Shown here: piece after piece, positions 1 through 10,101 of the stretch | Layout: the number at the start of each line of letters is the position of its first letter | How positions within the stretch are numbered: the stretch's first letter is position 1 | NCBI GenBank assembly: GCA_015680685.1 | Contig: MNCI01038216.1 | Location: forward strand, 30,872 to 58,210 | Source of the DNA: Gnetum montanum | Lineage: Eukaryota > Streptophyta > Gnetopsida > Gnetales > Gnetaceae | Reading direction: 5' to 3' | Length of the DNA: 27,339 bases | Program-made: the position numbers and the translations under genes | The notes under the pieces: model-generated | The model's input: the letters and a program-made list of their open reading frames with translations, nothing else | What the model was told of the DNA's origin: nothing | Database searches by the model: none

Positions 1-1718
1 TCTCCACTTTTTCTTACCTTTGTCACTACTTTGTTCTACCTTAGACTCTTCTACAATTTTTAAGACAGTTTCAATTTTAGAGTCTAAGGAACTCCATACG
101 TCATCTACCTTAGCCGCTATTTCTGTTGTCAACTTTTGAAGTCGCAAGGTTTTTCTATTCACCAACTCTTCGATTGGTGACTCATCCTCTTCATCACAAA
201 ATTTCACTCCCTTCTTTCTAAGAGAGGGATCATGGTTGTATTCTTCCGCACTTTCCCTTTTTCATAGCTCACCTTCTTCTTTTGCTACTTGTTCCAACAA
301 GCTATGTACTTCATGGGCTCTAAGTTGTGAGAGTCTCCCTTGGGCGTAAGTCCCAAGGGTTCTTCTAGTTTCATGCCTTAGCCCATCCACGATGTGGCAA
401 AGTTGATCCCTCTGAGTGTACCCATGGCCTGGGCAATGATGTAACAATGTGTAGTAGTGGGCCATGGCAGCATCCAAGGGTTCGAGATTTCCTTGCTTCC
501 ATCCTTGGATCTACTTATGCAAATTGGACACTCTGGAGTACGTCTGATACTTTTCATGAAACAATTCTAGCATCGTACTCCACCTCCTGATGGTTTCTGG
601 TTCTAAGGACCGGTACCAACTCTCTACTTCTTTGGTGAGTGTCCTTGGGAACAACTTAAGTTTTTTCCACTCATTTTCTATATTCTGCAAGGTGTAGGCA
701 TCGTGGAATGCCTGTAAATGATTTTGCGGATCTGCATTGTATCCCCCTTCAAATCGTGGGATGTTGTTCATGTCTAAACATTTGATCCGACTATCTTTTA
801 AACTCCTTGTGGGAATCCTAACTACCTTCGTTATGTCAAACATACTTTGGGTTGCGAGTAGGGTCACTTCATGGTCATCTCTTTCATGATGCCTATGATG
901 TCTGCATTGTTCCCTACTCTCCCTACGTCCTTGCCCTTGTCCTCTCTCTCGACTTTCCTGTCGAGGTATTTCGTCCTTCTTACCTTTATCCTCACCTTTA
1001 TGTTTATGATGACTGTGCCTAAATGTGGAAGGAGAGGGTGAGTGAGGGGATGAAGAAGAAGAAGAACGGGAACCATCGCCATAATGATGTTTCTTGCCTT
1101 CTCTTTGGCTGCTACCTGATCATGGTGACGATCTAAGTGTTCATCCTTAGCATGAGTGGTTGTTCCCTCTATACACAGTTGGTGTTCATGGGCATCAGAA
1201 CCATGGTTATGTATCGTTGATCGCAGATTCTAATACCCAACCTTCTCACCATTGTTAGGAGGGGGAACATCATTTGTTAAAGAACCCGTGATAAGGGGTT
1301 CCTCGTATCCTATTTTGCTAAGGACGTGTGGGGATTTGCCCTTCAACAATGCATGTTGACTCTCCTACCATAAGTCCCTCATACGTTGGGCATCTGTGGG
1401 ATAATAATCCCTCATGTCAAAATCTTCAGCAACATATTTAGCAAATAGTTCTTACATGCCAATCTGTGCCAAGGCACGGAAAAACATGCGAGAGACTGAT
1501 TGATCTGGGGGTAACACAATGTTACCTTGCAAATCTCTCTATCGTAGATGTTCGTCTTGATGGAGAATAAAGGTAAAGTTTGGAATATACTCATCAGGAT
1601 GAGTATAAACTATTTTGTATTGTTTAGGACTTGGCTGATTTTGGCTATGTGTTTTATGTTGCCGACTGTCTCGTGTATGGTCCTTAGGTAGTGAGTTGCT
1701 CTTGTGAGAAGAAGACAT
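1..1718 (-). pseudogene. gag: Athila-like gag polyprotein, copy A (broken, runs off left edge)
   Basis: Retrotransposon capsid precursor on the minus strand. The start is the ATG at 1718 (MSSSHKS...), chosen because copy B has an equivalent MSSS start at 8438 at the same distance from its PBS. A conserved N-terminal stretch (YTHPDEYIPNF) is followed by a Ser/His/Arg-rich linker near 1080-900. The capsid core lies at about 845-511, with RFEGGYNADPQNHLQAFHDA and then LFPRTL...WYRSLEP, the pattern of plant Ty3/gypsy gag. The frame continues to the window edge through HHCPGHGYTQRDQL and a Glu/Lys-rich tail. There are about six in-frame stops (for example after DEHLR, IGM, DLW and SNLHK) and one frameshift at about 1080-1150. 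It matches copy B gag region by region. It is not functional; the family assignment is confident. Confidence 0.85.
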
Positions 1719-1843
1719 TGTTATTGGTGTGCTAATTCACCGTTATATGAATTTTTTTTCTTTTGATTAACCCGAAGGTTCGTTAAGGCTCACAACAATG
1801 TGAGTGATATCCCTTATGTTCTATTCAGCGCACAAACACTTAG

Positions 1844-1861
1844 TCCCCGGCAACGGCACCA
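1844..1861 (-). promoter_or_regulatory. Primer-binding site for tRNA-Asp, copy A
   Basis: Directly inside the LTR end, the minus strand reads TGGTGCCGTTGCCGGGGA. Plant tRNA-Asp(GUC) 3' ends are complementary to TGGCGCCGTTGCCGGGGA, so 17 of 18 positions match. This primer is characteristic of Athila-type Ty3/gypsy elements. The 5' leader then runs from 1843 to 1719 up to the gag ATG and shows no ORF. Confidence 0.88.
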
Positions 1862-1862
1862 A

Positions 1863-2731
1863 TGATGAGTGGCGAGGTACCCCTACACTCAACCATACAA
1901 AACGAGCGTAGCACACACGATCCCGTCGAACTCCACAAACTAAATGCCTACACGTCCCATGGAACACTTAGGGTTAATCATTCGTTGTCTTCCTAGACTT
2001 ACTTTTTATTGTCACTGTGTATGGTTAAGTAAGTTCGAGGTATATGATTTTTATGGTCTTTTATGTTTTTCTCCTATGCTATCGAGGTGAAGGGTTGAGA
2101 AACAAACTAACTCTAACTATTGACTAAGTCTAAATTAATTAGCATCAGCATCCATTCCCACTTACCGTACACACCCTGAACTATGCAACCATAGCTACCA
2201 AACGCTAATTGTTACTGGGATCACCACACGTAACGCACGTGCTCGAAGTGGTTGTACTGAGGCACTTAACTAGGAGGAAAGGATTNGTTAACTAACCGTA
2301 CACATCCTTAGATGCTCGTAATCAAGTTGTACTCATACTACATTCTAGAAAAGCAATAAATAACATTTAAATAAAATCCTACTCCATGCACTGCAAGGTT
2401 TATCCAATCAAGTTCGTCTTTATTGCCGTACACAACTTGTGTTCAGGTACAATGTTGCTTGAATAAAGATCCGTTCACTCTAGGACTCCTACTACAGGCA
2501 CATGAAAAAAATTCTATCTCTAGAGTGATCAAACTACCAAAGTTTCCCTACTTCTAGCCAGGATGATGAATAAGGGGAGTGCCGCCTCTTATTTATAGAT
2601 TTGGCAACAGACCACGATATCACATACGCAACATCGCAGGGGACGACGCGATATCCCGTCTCATCAGTAGTTATATGTTGTATAAAAGTGACATTGAACT
2701 TGAGTTCATCCAAAAATAATCCTAGATAACA
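1863..2731 (-). repeat. 5' LTR of copy A, essentially full length
   Basis: The minus-strand LTR ends ...CCACTCATCA next to the PBS and begins near TGTTATCTAGG at about 2731; TG candidates one or two dinucleotides further right are possible. Its length, about 869 bp, fits the solo LTR D (857 bp) and LTR E (883 bp). Shared landmarks are a TATA box, a conserved GGCAATAAAG polyadenylation-like signal (plus 2417-2426), and the terminal TATGGTTG-G block. It contains one ambiguous base (n at 2286). It appears inserted into the leader of copy C, 37 nt from C's LTR end. Confidence 0.85.
2590..2598 (-). promoter_or_regulatory. TATA box of LTR A
   Basis: CTATAAATA on the minus strand, with GATATC-type motifs just upstream (plus 2616-2656). 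Position and sequence match CTATAAATA in LTR D at 13752. Confidence 0.65.
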
Positions 2732-2768
2732 CACATTTCAATAACAAAGTCCTTAGCAATGATGCCAA
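2732..2768 (-). promoter_or_regulatory. Decayed tRNA-Asp PBS and leader stub, copy C
   Basis: Next to the CATCA end of LTR C the minus strand reads TGGCATCATTGCTAAGGAC. Against the tRNA-Asp PBS it has six differences, all C-to-T or G-to-A. A PBS here means LTR C was a 5' LTR. Only 37 nt of copy C's internal region remain before LTR A begins. Confidence 0.75.
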
Positions 2769-3180
2769 TGATGAGTGGCAACATACCCCTACACCCAACC
2801 ATATGAATCACAGAGTGTTCACACATGATCTGATCAAATTCTGTGGACTTTACGGTTTCCTATACACTATTCTTCTAGGAAGTGAACCTTGCCCTAAGGT
2901 CATTCGTTGTCTTCCCAATCACACTTGTGAAGCATAATGGTATGGTTAAGAGTAATTGAGGCATATCATTTTTATCATTTTATGTTTTATATTTTTGGGT
3001 GCTTCAAGAGAGAGAGAGGTAGACTAATTTACTAACTAATCTAAATTAACTAACTAACTGGTCTCTAACTGATCCTAACATGAGCATCTATTCCACTTTT
3101 TGTACACATCCTAAACCCATGTATCCATTGTTGGGTTACCAAGCACTATGCTACATCATAGTCACATAATATGCAATCTG
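2769..3180 (-). repeat. Truncated 5' LTR of copy C
   Basis: About 410 bp of the 3' part of the same LTR family, aligning by eye with LTR A from 1863 and LTR B from 8596, including the TATGGTT-GG end and the block containing CTAACTAATCTAAATTA. Homology fades near 3170-3185, where integrase coding of copy B starts. The U3, TATA box and start are therefore missing. Confidence 0.8.
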
Positions 3181-3735
3181 TAATAGCTACCACTTCAACC
3201 CATTTTATGCAATAGTCAACTACTACTATCATATACGCTTTTCATTAAACATGGGTGTGATGGGACCCATGAAGTCAAGACCCCATATGTCAAAAGGTTC
3301 TAGTGGTTGAATCCATTGTTGAGGACCTTCCATACAAGCGGTCATCCCCTCATCACATTGACAACATTCACAAGACTTGATAAACTAGAGGGCATCCCTA
3401 AATATTGTGGGCATAATGGCCTCTGCAAGGTCCTTCATGAGCATCCTAGAGAACATGCAGTTGATCTTTGTCAAGGACACACCAACAGATCAAGCCATCA
3501 ACACACACCTTGTAAAGGTATCCATTGATTTCCATGAAGTATTTGACCCAATGAAGAAAGTGTTGCTTTTTCCTAAAGTCCAATTCTTGTGGCATCTCTT
3601 GAGTGAGAAGATATGTGAGGATGCCATTATATCATATTACTTTTTCAAGCATTTGTTCATTTATTGCTCTAGTAAAGAGGAGTTTGTCTAGAAATTTATC
3701 AGAGAGCAAGCTTTCCTCCTCTTTTTTATTCCATC
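3180..3735 (-). pseudogene. pol: Integrase N-terminal half, copy B (truncated)
   Basis: Minus-strand integrase following RNase H. The pre-zinc-finger part (FMEINGYLYKVCVDGL, about 3535-3480) and the zinc-binding part (HEGPCRGHY ... SCECCQC, about 3455-3355) are recognisable, with roughly a dozen residues missing between H..H and C..C compared with copy H. Next come EGPQQWIQPLEPFDIWGLDF (about 3325-3270) and DYCIKWVEVVAIT (to about 3183), where similarity stops. At least two frameshifts and several stops occur. Without the second Asp and the Glu of the DDE triad it cannot act. Confidence 0.8.
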
Positions 3736-5225
3736 TTAAGTAAGAAAGATGATCAGCGACCATATTCTCAGTCCCTTTTCAATCTACCATAGTAATATCA
3801 AATTCTTGCAAGATCACAAGCCACCATATAACACGAGGGCTCATCATCGGCTTATTTATAAGGAAGTGAATTGCACTGTGGTCCATATGTACAAATACTT
3901 TATAATCTAGCACATAATGTCTAAAATGTTTTAGTGCATACACCACTGCCATTAATTCTTTCTCCATGGTGGTGTAATTTAACTATGCTCCCATAATGCT
4001 TCAACTCATGCAATGTATATAATATGGATGTTTCTTATCGTCCATTTGTATGGGCACTACTTCCAAGGCATAGTTAGATGTGTCTATCATGATATGGAAT
4101 GGTTTGGACCAATCTAGTGCTCATACGATTAATGTTTCTATGAGGTTCTCTTTTAATTGTTGGAATGCATTTTCACATTTCTTGGTCCAACTAAAAGGTG
4201 CATTTTTCTTTGTAAGTTCTACCAACGACTTTGCAATCTTAGAGAAATTCTCAATAAAGCACCGATAGTAATCAATGTATCCAAGGAATGACCAAACATC
4301 TTTAACAGTCTCTAGTTGGAGTGCTATTCTTTGGATGACCCTTATCTTTTCAGGGTTTATCTCAATCCCTTTATACAAAATTTGATGCCCTAGCACAATG
4401 CCTTCTTGGACCATGAGATGGCTCTTTTGCTAGTTGAGCTGTAGGTTTGTCTCAACACATCTCTTCAGTACTTGCCCAAGTTGATCCAAGGCTTGCTCAA
4501 AGGTAGCTCCAGAGGTGGAGAAGTCATCCATGAAGACTTCAATGCCACTACCAATCTGTTGTTGAAAGATACTAAGGACCAAGCATTGAAATGTTGCAGG
4601 GGCATTGCATAGGCCAAATGGCATCTTACAGTGTGCAAAAGTCCCCTAGGGACTCGTGAATTTTGTCTTGTCTTAGTCTTCTAGCATAATCTAGATTTAG
4701 TTATAGCCACTATAACTATCCAACAAACTATAATAAAAATGCTTGAATATGGTGTCTAATGCTTGATCCACAAATGGAAAAGGAAAGTGATCCTTAAATG
4801 TTGCCATATTTAACAACCAAAAGTCAATGAAAACCCACCATTTACCACCCTTCTTTTGTACAATTATGAGTGGGCTAACCCACTTACTATCCACAATTGG
4901 ATAGATAAACCCTTCCTTAAGGAGTTTCTCTGTCTCCTCCTTAATGATTTACTTCAATTTGGGGTTTAGCAGCCTCTGCGGCTGCCTTCTAAGCTTCATG
5001 GTCGGGTCAATGTAGATGCAATGCTGGCATATCCTTGGATCAATTTCTGTTAGCTCTAGATATGACCAAGCAAAGGTTGTTGACCATTTATTCACCACTT
5101 TCAATAACTTTTCTTTCTATTTAGGAGCAAGTTTGGCATTAATGATGATTGATTTACCATTTTATAAAAATACATACTCTATTTTGACTAGTAAAGTTTT
5201 TAGTTCTAAGGGCTCCTGCTTAAAG
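3736..5225 (-). pseudogene. pol: Reverse transcriptase and RNase H, copy B
   Basis: Minus strand. The RT lead-in (NKWSTTFAWSYLELTEIDP, then RRLNPK equivalents) spans about 5120-4950; fingers and palm about 4910-4430; thumb and connection 4414-4121; RNase H to about 3740. Key motifs are KGGKWWVFIDF, KDHFPFPFVDQ, SLLDSYSGYN (first catalytic Asp kept), MPFGLCNAPATFQ, FMDD at 4523-4534 in place of the common YVDD, and EKELMAVVYALKHFRHYVL in RNase H. From about 4900 to 3779 all segments share one frame, so damage there is by substitution: stops replace residues expected to be Gln or Trp (after SGYN, at the W of PWGTF, after NLQLN). Not functional. Confidence 0.9.
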
Positions 5226-5559
5226 TGATTAGGGATCTCCAATTCTCCCCAACAGGTATCATCATCTTCATTAGAGAGTTAGGACTAAACTTATTCAATC
5301 TTGTCCATGCCTTTAACATATGCACTTGTTAGACTCTCAGTTGGCTCCATGCATATTGTGCTGCTATCGGAATTAGCTATTAGCCAGTGGGTGCGCTCCT
5401 GTTGTGTGGCTACTGTGCACAGACACCTCTAAATGTTAATTTCTTACACACACTGATTACATGCCTGAATGTATGTGCTTTTGATTGATCAAATCTTTTG
5501 CATGCAATTGCACCCATTATCATTGTATGTGATGCATGGAATATGCTTCTTCTTAATTT

Positions 5560-6020
5560 TTCCTAAATCATTTTCCTTAGATATTTTGAGAGATATGTCT
5601 CTTATACCCATTCGCGCATTGACCATGCTTAACCAAGCCCTTCAATGATGATGTGGAAGTTACTTTTGTAGTTGTCCACCTTGATTATTAGAAAATCAGT
5701 AGAATAGGACCACCCACAAACTATGGTTACAATGTCCCTTACTAATCCCAAAGGGACTGTAATCGACTGACTTGCTAATTCTAGATGAATATTGCTCTTC
5801 TTAAAAGGTGGTAGGTTCTAGGCCTTGTACATATCATGATAGATGAGGTTAACTTTGGAACCAGACTCAAGAAGAGCCTTGCATGGCTCTTTTCTATCAA
5901 TCTATAGAAAGATGAGCAAACTTCTTAAATTAGATCTTTTTGTAGGAAGGTTGTCAGCGTTGATCTAGTCATAAACATCATGAGTTAGCATTACAATGTA
6001 GATCCTAGGTGGCACTTGGT
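5560..6020 (-). pseudogene. pol: Aspartic protease, copy B
   Basis: Minus-strand retroviral-type protease between gag and RT. About 5895-5850 reads PCKALLESGSKVNLIYHDMY, where the catalytic Asp-Ser/Thr-Gly has become Glu-Ser-Gly. It continues NLPPFKKSNIHLELASQSI, GWSYSTDFLIIKV and, after a one-base frameshift near 5645, RAWLSMVNARMGIRDISL, the flap-to-C-terminal region. The same order occurs in the H protease at 9600-9990. The segment 5560-5225 is the linker into RT. Confidence 0.78.
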
Positions 6021-8438
6021 TTGAAGGATGCTCAAAGGTGTTTCATGTAGAGGATGAGGATGCTAGAGATGTAGGGCAATCAATTGGAGTAGGTTGTGAG
6101 GGCTAGAGAGGACTGCTGAGCCAGAAAAAAGGTTGTTTTCTTGATTGATTATCCAAACCACTTGGTTGAAAAACTAGTTGTGAGTGTACAGCCCTTGTAG
6201 CATTTCATTATTTTCGCTATGGAGGAATCTCACCTTGCATAAATAGAGTAAGAAGTAATTGGGTTGAAGGTGGAGGTGCAGGTGTAGAGGGATGTGGAGG
6301 ATGATAAGGATATGGATATGAGTTTTCTCCTCAAGTAGATGATGAATGTGTTTGATGGTACTCTAGAGGGTAATAATGATACTAGAATAATGCATGACTT
6401 GCCAAACTTCTAGGGGAGATGATTGCTAAACATAGTACATGTATGGATCTGGTTGCCTATAAGGGTACTGCTGCCTTGGCAGTGGCATTTCCCATGATTG
6501 TGGTTGGTACAACTATTGGTACTATTCATAAGGTTGTGGACGAATTCCACTTGGGTAGTAAGCTCATTGCTATTGGTGGAACTGCCTTGAACTGCCTTGA
6601 GGGTAAGGTAATCATCTTGGAGCTTATCTACATGCTAGGCAAGGATTTAATGCATACACTCTAGACTCTTCTAAGTGTGACACCACAGAGCAGCATCCCT
6701 TTGTATGTTCATACGAATAGATGTCACATTCAATTTCATCATTAGAGTCAGATTCCACAACTTCCTCTACTGCAAGAACTTTGCCCTTACCTCTTTGGCA
6801 AGCACATTCAGCTTCTTTTCGCCATTTACGATTATGATGACTATTTTTCTCTTTGGATTCTTCAGCACTTCAAAGTAGTTTGAAACTTTTCAATGAAAGA
6901 GCCCCATAACTTGTTAACCTTGGCTAAAATGTCAGAAATAGATTTTTCAATAGGCAAGGTCTTTCTGTTCACCACTTCATCAAGTGGTGACTCCTCCTCA
7001 TCACAAAATCAAGCCTCTCATTTTCTGATGGATGAGTCCCTATTATACTCTTCAGCACTCTCCCTTTTTCATAGCTCACCTTCTTCTTTTGCTACCTACT
7101 CAATTAGCCTTTGGATTTGATGAGCTCTCATTTCAGAAAACCTCCCTTGGGCATACACCCCAACGGTTCTTCTTGTTTCTGCTCTAAGCCCATCTATGAT
7201 GTGATGAAGTTATTCCCCCTAAGAGTAACCATGGCTAGGGCATCTATGTAAGAGTGAATAGTATCGATTCATGGTGGCATCCAAGGGTTTGTGTGCTCCT
7301 TGTTTTCAACCTTAGATTTTCCTTCTCAAATTAGACACTTAACAGTACATTTGATATTTGTCATTAAACAATTCTAACATGGTACTCCATCTTTGGATAG
7401 ATTCCAACTCTAAGGACCGATATCAACTTTCAGCTTCTTTAATGAGTGTCCTTGAAAAAAGCTTGAGTTTTTGCCACTCATGCTCTATGTTTTTATAAGG
7501 CACAAGAATCTTGAAAAGCTTGTAGATGTGTCTGCAGATCAGAATTGTATCCCCCCTCAAATCTTGAGATATTGTTCATATCTAGCTACTTAATCTGAGT
7601 CTCTTTCATATGCCTAGTTGGAATTCTTACTGCCTCTGCAATGTTAAGCATACTTCGAGTCACCAATAAAGGTTCATCATCATCATTGCATTAATGACAC
7701 CAATGATGGTTTCAGCCACCCCTTCAATTTTGGGGGCCTTCACGATCATTGTTATTTCATCGATCACCTTCATCATGGTTGTTTTGACCGTAGCTTCCAT
7801 GAGAACCGTCAAATGAAGAGGAATGTTCAAAATCAGATGAAGAGGAAGGTGGACTTCCACCACCACTCTTACACTTTTTATGATCATCATCATTAGATCC
7901 CTTGTTATTACGATGTTCACCTAAGTCCCTACCTTGGCTATCACTCTTTCTTGAACCTAGTTTATGAAGAGTTTATCACATGGTCAAGTTCACACCCTCA
8001 CCATCAATAACAAGGAGTGGAGAATCTTCATGTTGAGAACCTTCCAAGAGAGGATCCTCATTGTCCTCTTAATCTAGTTGGAACAAGGGGTTAGTGTAAT
8101 GTTTCCCCTTTGTGGCTTCATGGAGTCTCTCGTGATGTTTATCTTGCTTATCTTGTGTTTTAGTGGCACAATAGTTCTAAGTGTCATATCCATCCACAAC
8201 ATACTCTTCGTGAATATCTACTATGCCCAACTTTTTAAGGGTTTTAAACAGCTTTCTAGGCATAGATCTATTGAGGGGCAAAATAACGTTGCCCTCCATA
8301 TCACACCATCGCATTCATTCATCCTGATAGAATGAAGGTGAAATTCGACACAAACTCATCTGGATGAGTGTATGCCACCTTGCATTCCTATGGGACTCGT
8401 GGTTTAGTATCTTAAAGCTTACGAGAAGAAGAAGACAT
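6021..8438 (-). pseudogene. gag: Athila-like gag, copy B (heavily broken)
   Basis: The minus-strand gag start is the ATG at 8438 (MSSSSRKL), placed like that of copy A. The N-terminal YTHPDEFVSNFTF is followed by a frameshift, then by EGNVILPLNRSMPRKLFKTL. A Ser/Gly/Asp-rich linker lies near 7900-7750 (GGGSPPSSSDFEHSSSFDG). The capsid core near 7640-7400 has AVRIPTRHMKETQIK, LDMNNISRFEGGYNSD and LQTHLQAFQDS. NRKTLPIEKSISDILAKVNK (about 6980-6920) matches the edge-proximal part of copy A. Beyond this, 6660-6100 is a degenerate Gln/Pro-rich spacer (PPHPSTPAPPPST) leading into protease. There are many stops and several frameshifts. Confidence 0.78.
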
Positions 8439-8576
8439 TTTGTTAAATGAAACAAAATGAAATTGTCAATGTGCTTTTATAAGTTATGTATAGTGAATAT
8501 GTATTGATCTATAGGTTCATACAACAATATGAGTGGCATCTACTTAGATCTAAATAGCACACGTTCCACACCAAAG

Positions 8577-8594
8577 TTCGTAGCAATGGTGTCA
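8577..8594 (-). promoter_or_regulatory. Decayed tRNA-Asp PBS, copy B
   Basis: The minus strand reads TGACACCATTGCTACGAAC at the LTR B border. It aligns to the tRNA-Asp PBS with seven differences, six of them transitions. The leader to the gag ATG (8576-8439) shows no ORF. Confidence 0.65.
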
Positions 8595-8595
8595 A

Positions 8596-9298
8596 TGATG
8601 AGTGGTTAGGTACCCCTATGCCCAACCATATGAATCACAAAGCATTCACATGTGATCCAATCGAATTTCGCAGAATTTATCATGTTCAGTGCACTAGCCC
8701 TTTAGGAAGTGAATCTAGCCTTAAGATCAATCATTATTCTCCCAATTACACTTGTGATGTATGTTGGTATGGTTAATTATAATTGAGGTATTCAATTTTT
8801 GTCATTTTGTATTTTATTTTGGTGCTTGAAATGTAGATAAAAGGAGTTTAATTAACTAATCTAAATTACTAATTAACTAATCTATCTTGCTTAATTATCT
8901 CATTAACGTAATAACAAGAAAATATTTGATAACTAATTGAAAGAATTTAATAAATAATTAAAAACATTAAATGCATAAATAAAATAACTAATCTATCCAA
9001 AGTGCTATAAGGTTTATTAGAAAGCTCATCTTCATTACCACACACACTATCATGCTCAACTACAACAATGCTCGAATAAAGATCTGTACACTTAATGACT
9101 CTTGTTTCGGGCACTCGAGGAAAAAAATTCTAACTTTTGAATAGAAAAAATACAAAAGCTTCACTACTACTGAAATCTAAATTCCTCATAAATGTGGCTG
9201 GTAGGCACATAGTTATAGGCAACAAACAGACATTACATCGATGAGGCCTCATCAATGCAGGACAAGATGTGCTAATGAGGCCTTGTCGATGTAGCCAA
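8596..9298 (-). repeat. 5' LTR of copy B, start missing or diverged
   Basis: It ends in CATCA beside the PBS and aligns with LTRs A and C through the terminal TATGGTTG-G block, the CTAATCTAAATTA block and the AACAATGCTCGAATAAAGATC block. The TATA position holds only a weak CATAAATG (about 9188). No clear TGATAAAT start is seen. From about 9290 the plus strand reads as Pro-rich coding of element H, so the border there is uncertain by tens of bases. Confidence 0.75.
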
Positions 9299-10101
9299 CC
9301 AATGATGACTCATCACCACCAATACCACCACCCGTAATGCATGGTGAACTACCATCACAACCATAGTAGAAGAAGGCTACAAGGGTAGTAAATGTACAAA
9401 TAGAAGATCTCACTAGTAATGCTAAGGGTCAAACAAAAAAATGTCCTTTCTTTAGGAAGAGTCTAGAGAAGGCTAGTAGAATAGGAGCTTTATCAAAATC
9501 ATCTTCTTCTAAAATAGATCTTCTTACTCTTCACAAGCTTCCATCATCATCAAGCCAAAAACTATGTACTATCATGCTCATTGCAATTGTTACCGATTGG
9601 ATCAAGGCAAGGCCACTCCCATAGAAGTGAATTAACTAAGGAGTTTCTTTAATCTATCTATGGATAACTAGAAATCTACCGTGCAAAGCTCTATTAGACT
9701 CAAGTTCTAAATTCAATTTAATCTCCTACAACACATATCAAACATGGAACTTACCACCATTTAAGGAATGCAACATTAGGTTAGAGCTTGCAAATCAATC
9801 TATTGCCATCACTTTGGGATAGATTGACAATGTAGTAACCACTATCAATGAGTGGTCCTACCCAACAGACTTCTTAGTAATCAATGTGAAGGATACTGAT
9901 AAGGAATGTCCAATCATCATGGGGAGGGCATGGCTTAGCACCATTGATTCTAGGCTAAACATGAGAGATTTATTCATGGAGATCTCAAAAGAAGATAAGC
10001 ATGGAGCCATCCATACACAAAGAATTCCATGCATAACTATTGAAAGAGAAGGGTGTAATAGTGGCCAAAACATTCATAGACACCATAATAGTCCACAATA
10101 A
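9299..10101 (+). pseudogene. pol: Gag C-terminal spacer and aspartic protease, copy H
   Basis: Frame-1 coding from a Pro-rich start (SSPPIPPPVM, about 9310) through a Ser/Lys-rich spacer to the protease. The catalytic motif is at 9691-9708 as LLDSSS, so Asp is kept but the Gly of D-S/T-G is Ser. It continues NLPPFKECNIRLELANQSI (about 9740-9805), then a stop, then EWSYPTDFLVINVKDTDKEC and PIIMGRAWLSTIDSRLNMRD (9911-9970), the conserved region before RT in Athila proteases. Stops occur at about 9367 (two), 9631-9645 and 9823, and the frame ends at 10101. Confidence 0.82.

Larger units (their letters stand above)
3180..9298 (-). mobile_element. Athila-like Ty3/gypsy element, copy B (LTR-gag-PR-RT-RH-INT, 3' end lost)
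   Basis: One collinear minus-strand element: LTR (9298-8596), PBS, gag, protease, reverse transcriptase, RNase H and integrase in the standard Ty3/gypsy order. The Athila assignment rests on the RT region (SKWVSPL, KDHFPFPFVDQ, MPFGLCNAPATFQ, EGIVLGHQI..KGIEI, SFLGYIDYYR.FI..FSKIAK) and on the tRNA-Asp PBS. The C-terminal half of integrase, any third ORF and the 3' LTR are missing; integrase runs into LTR C near 3180. Confidence 0.85.

Noticed and set aside
1844-1861. tRNA-Asp gene fragment
   Set aside because: Only the 18-nt complement of the tRNA 3' end is present, at the LTR border; it is a primer-binding site.
3307-3691. Two overlapping plus-strand open frames
   Set aside because: They are antisense to the copy B integrase, whose zinc-binding and core motifs read clearly on the minus strand.
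6419-6664. Plus-strand open frame of 81 codons, rather hydrophobic (AALAVAFPMIVVGTT)
   Set aside because: It is antisense to the gag-protease spacer of copy B, has no domain, and no relative was seen in the other copies. Treated as a shadow.
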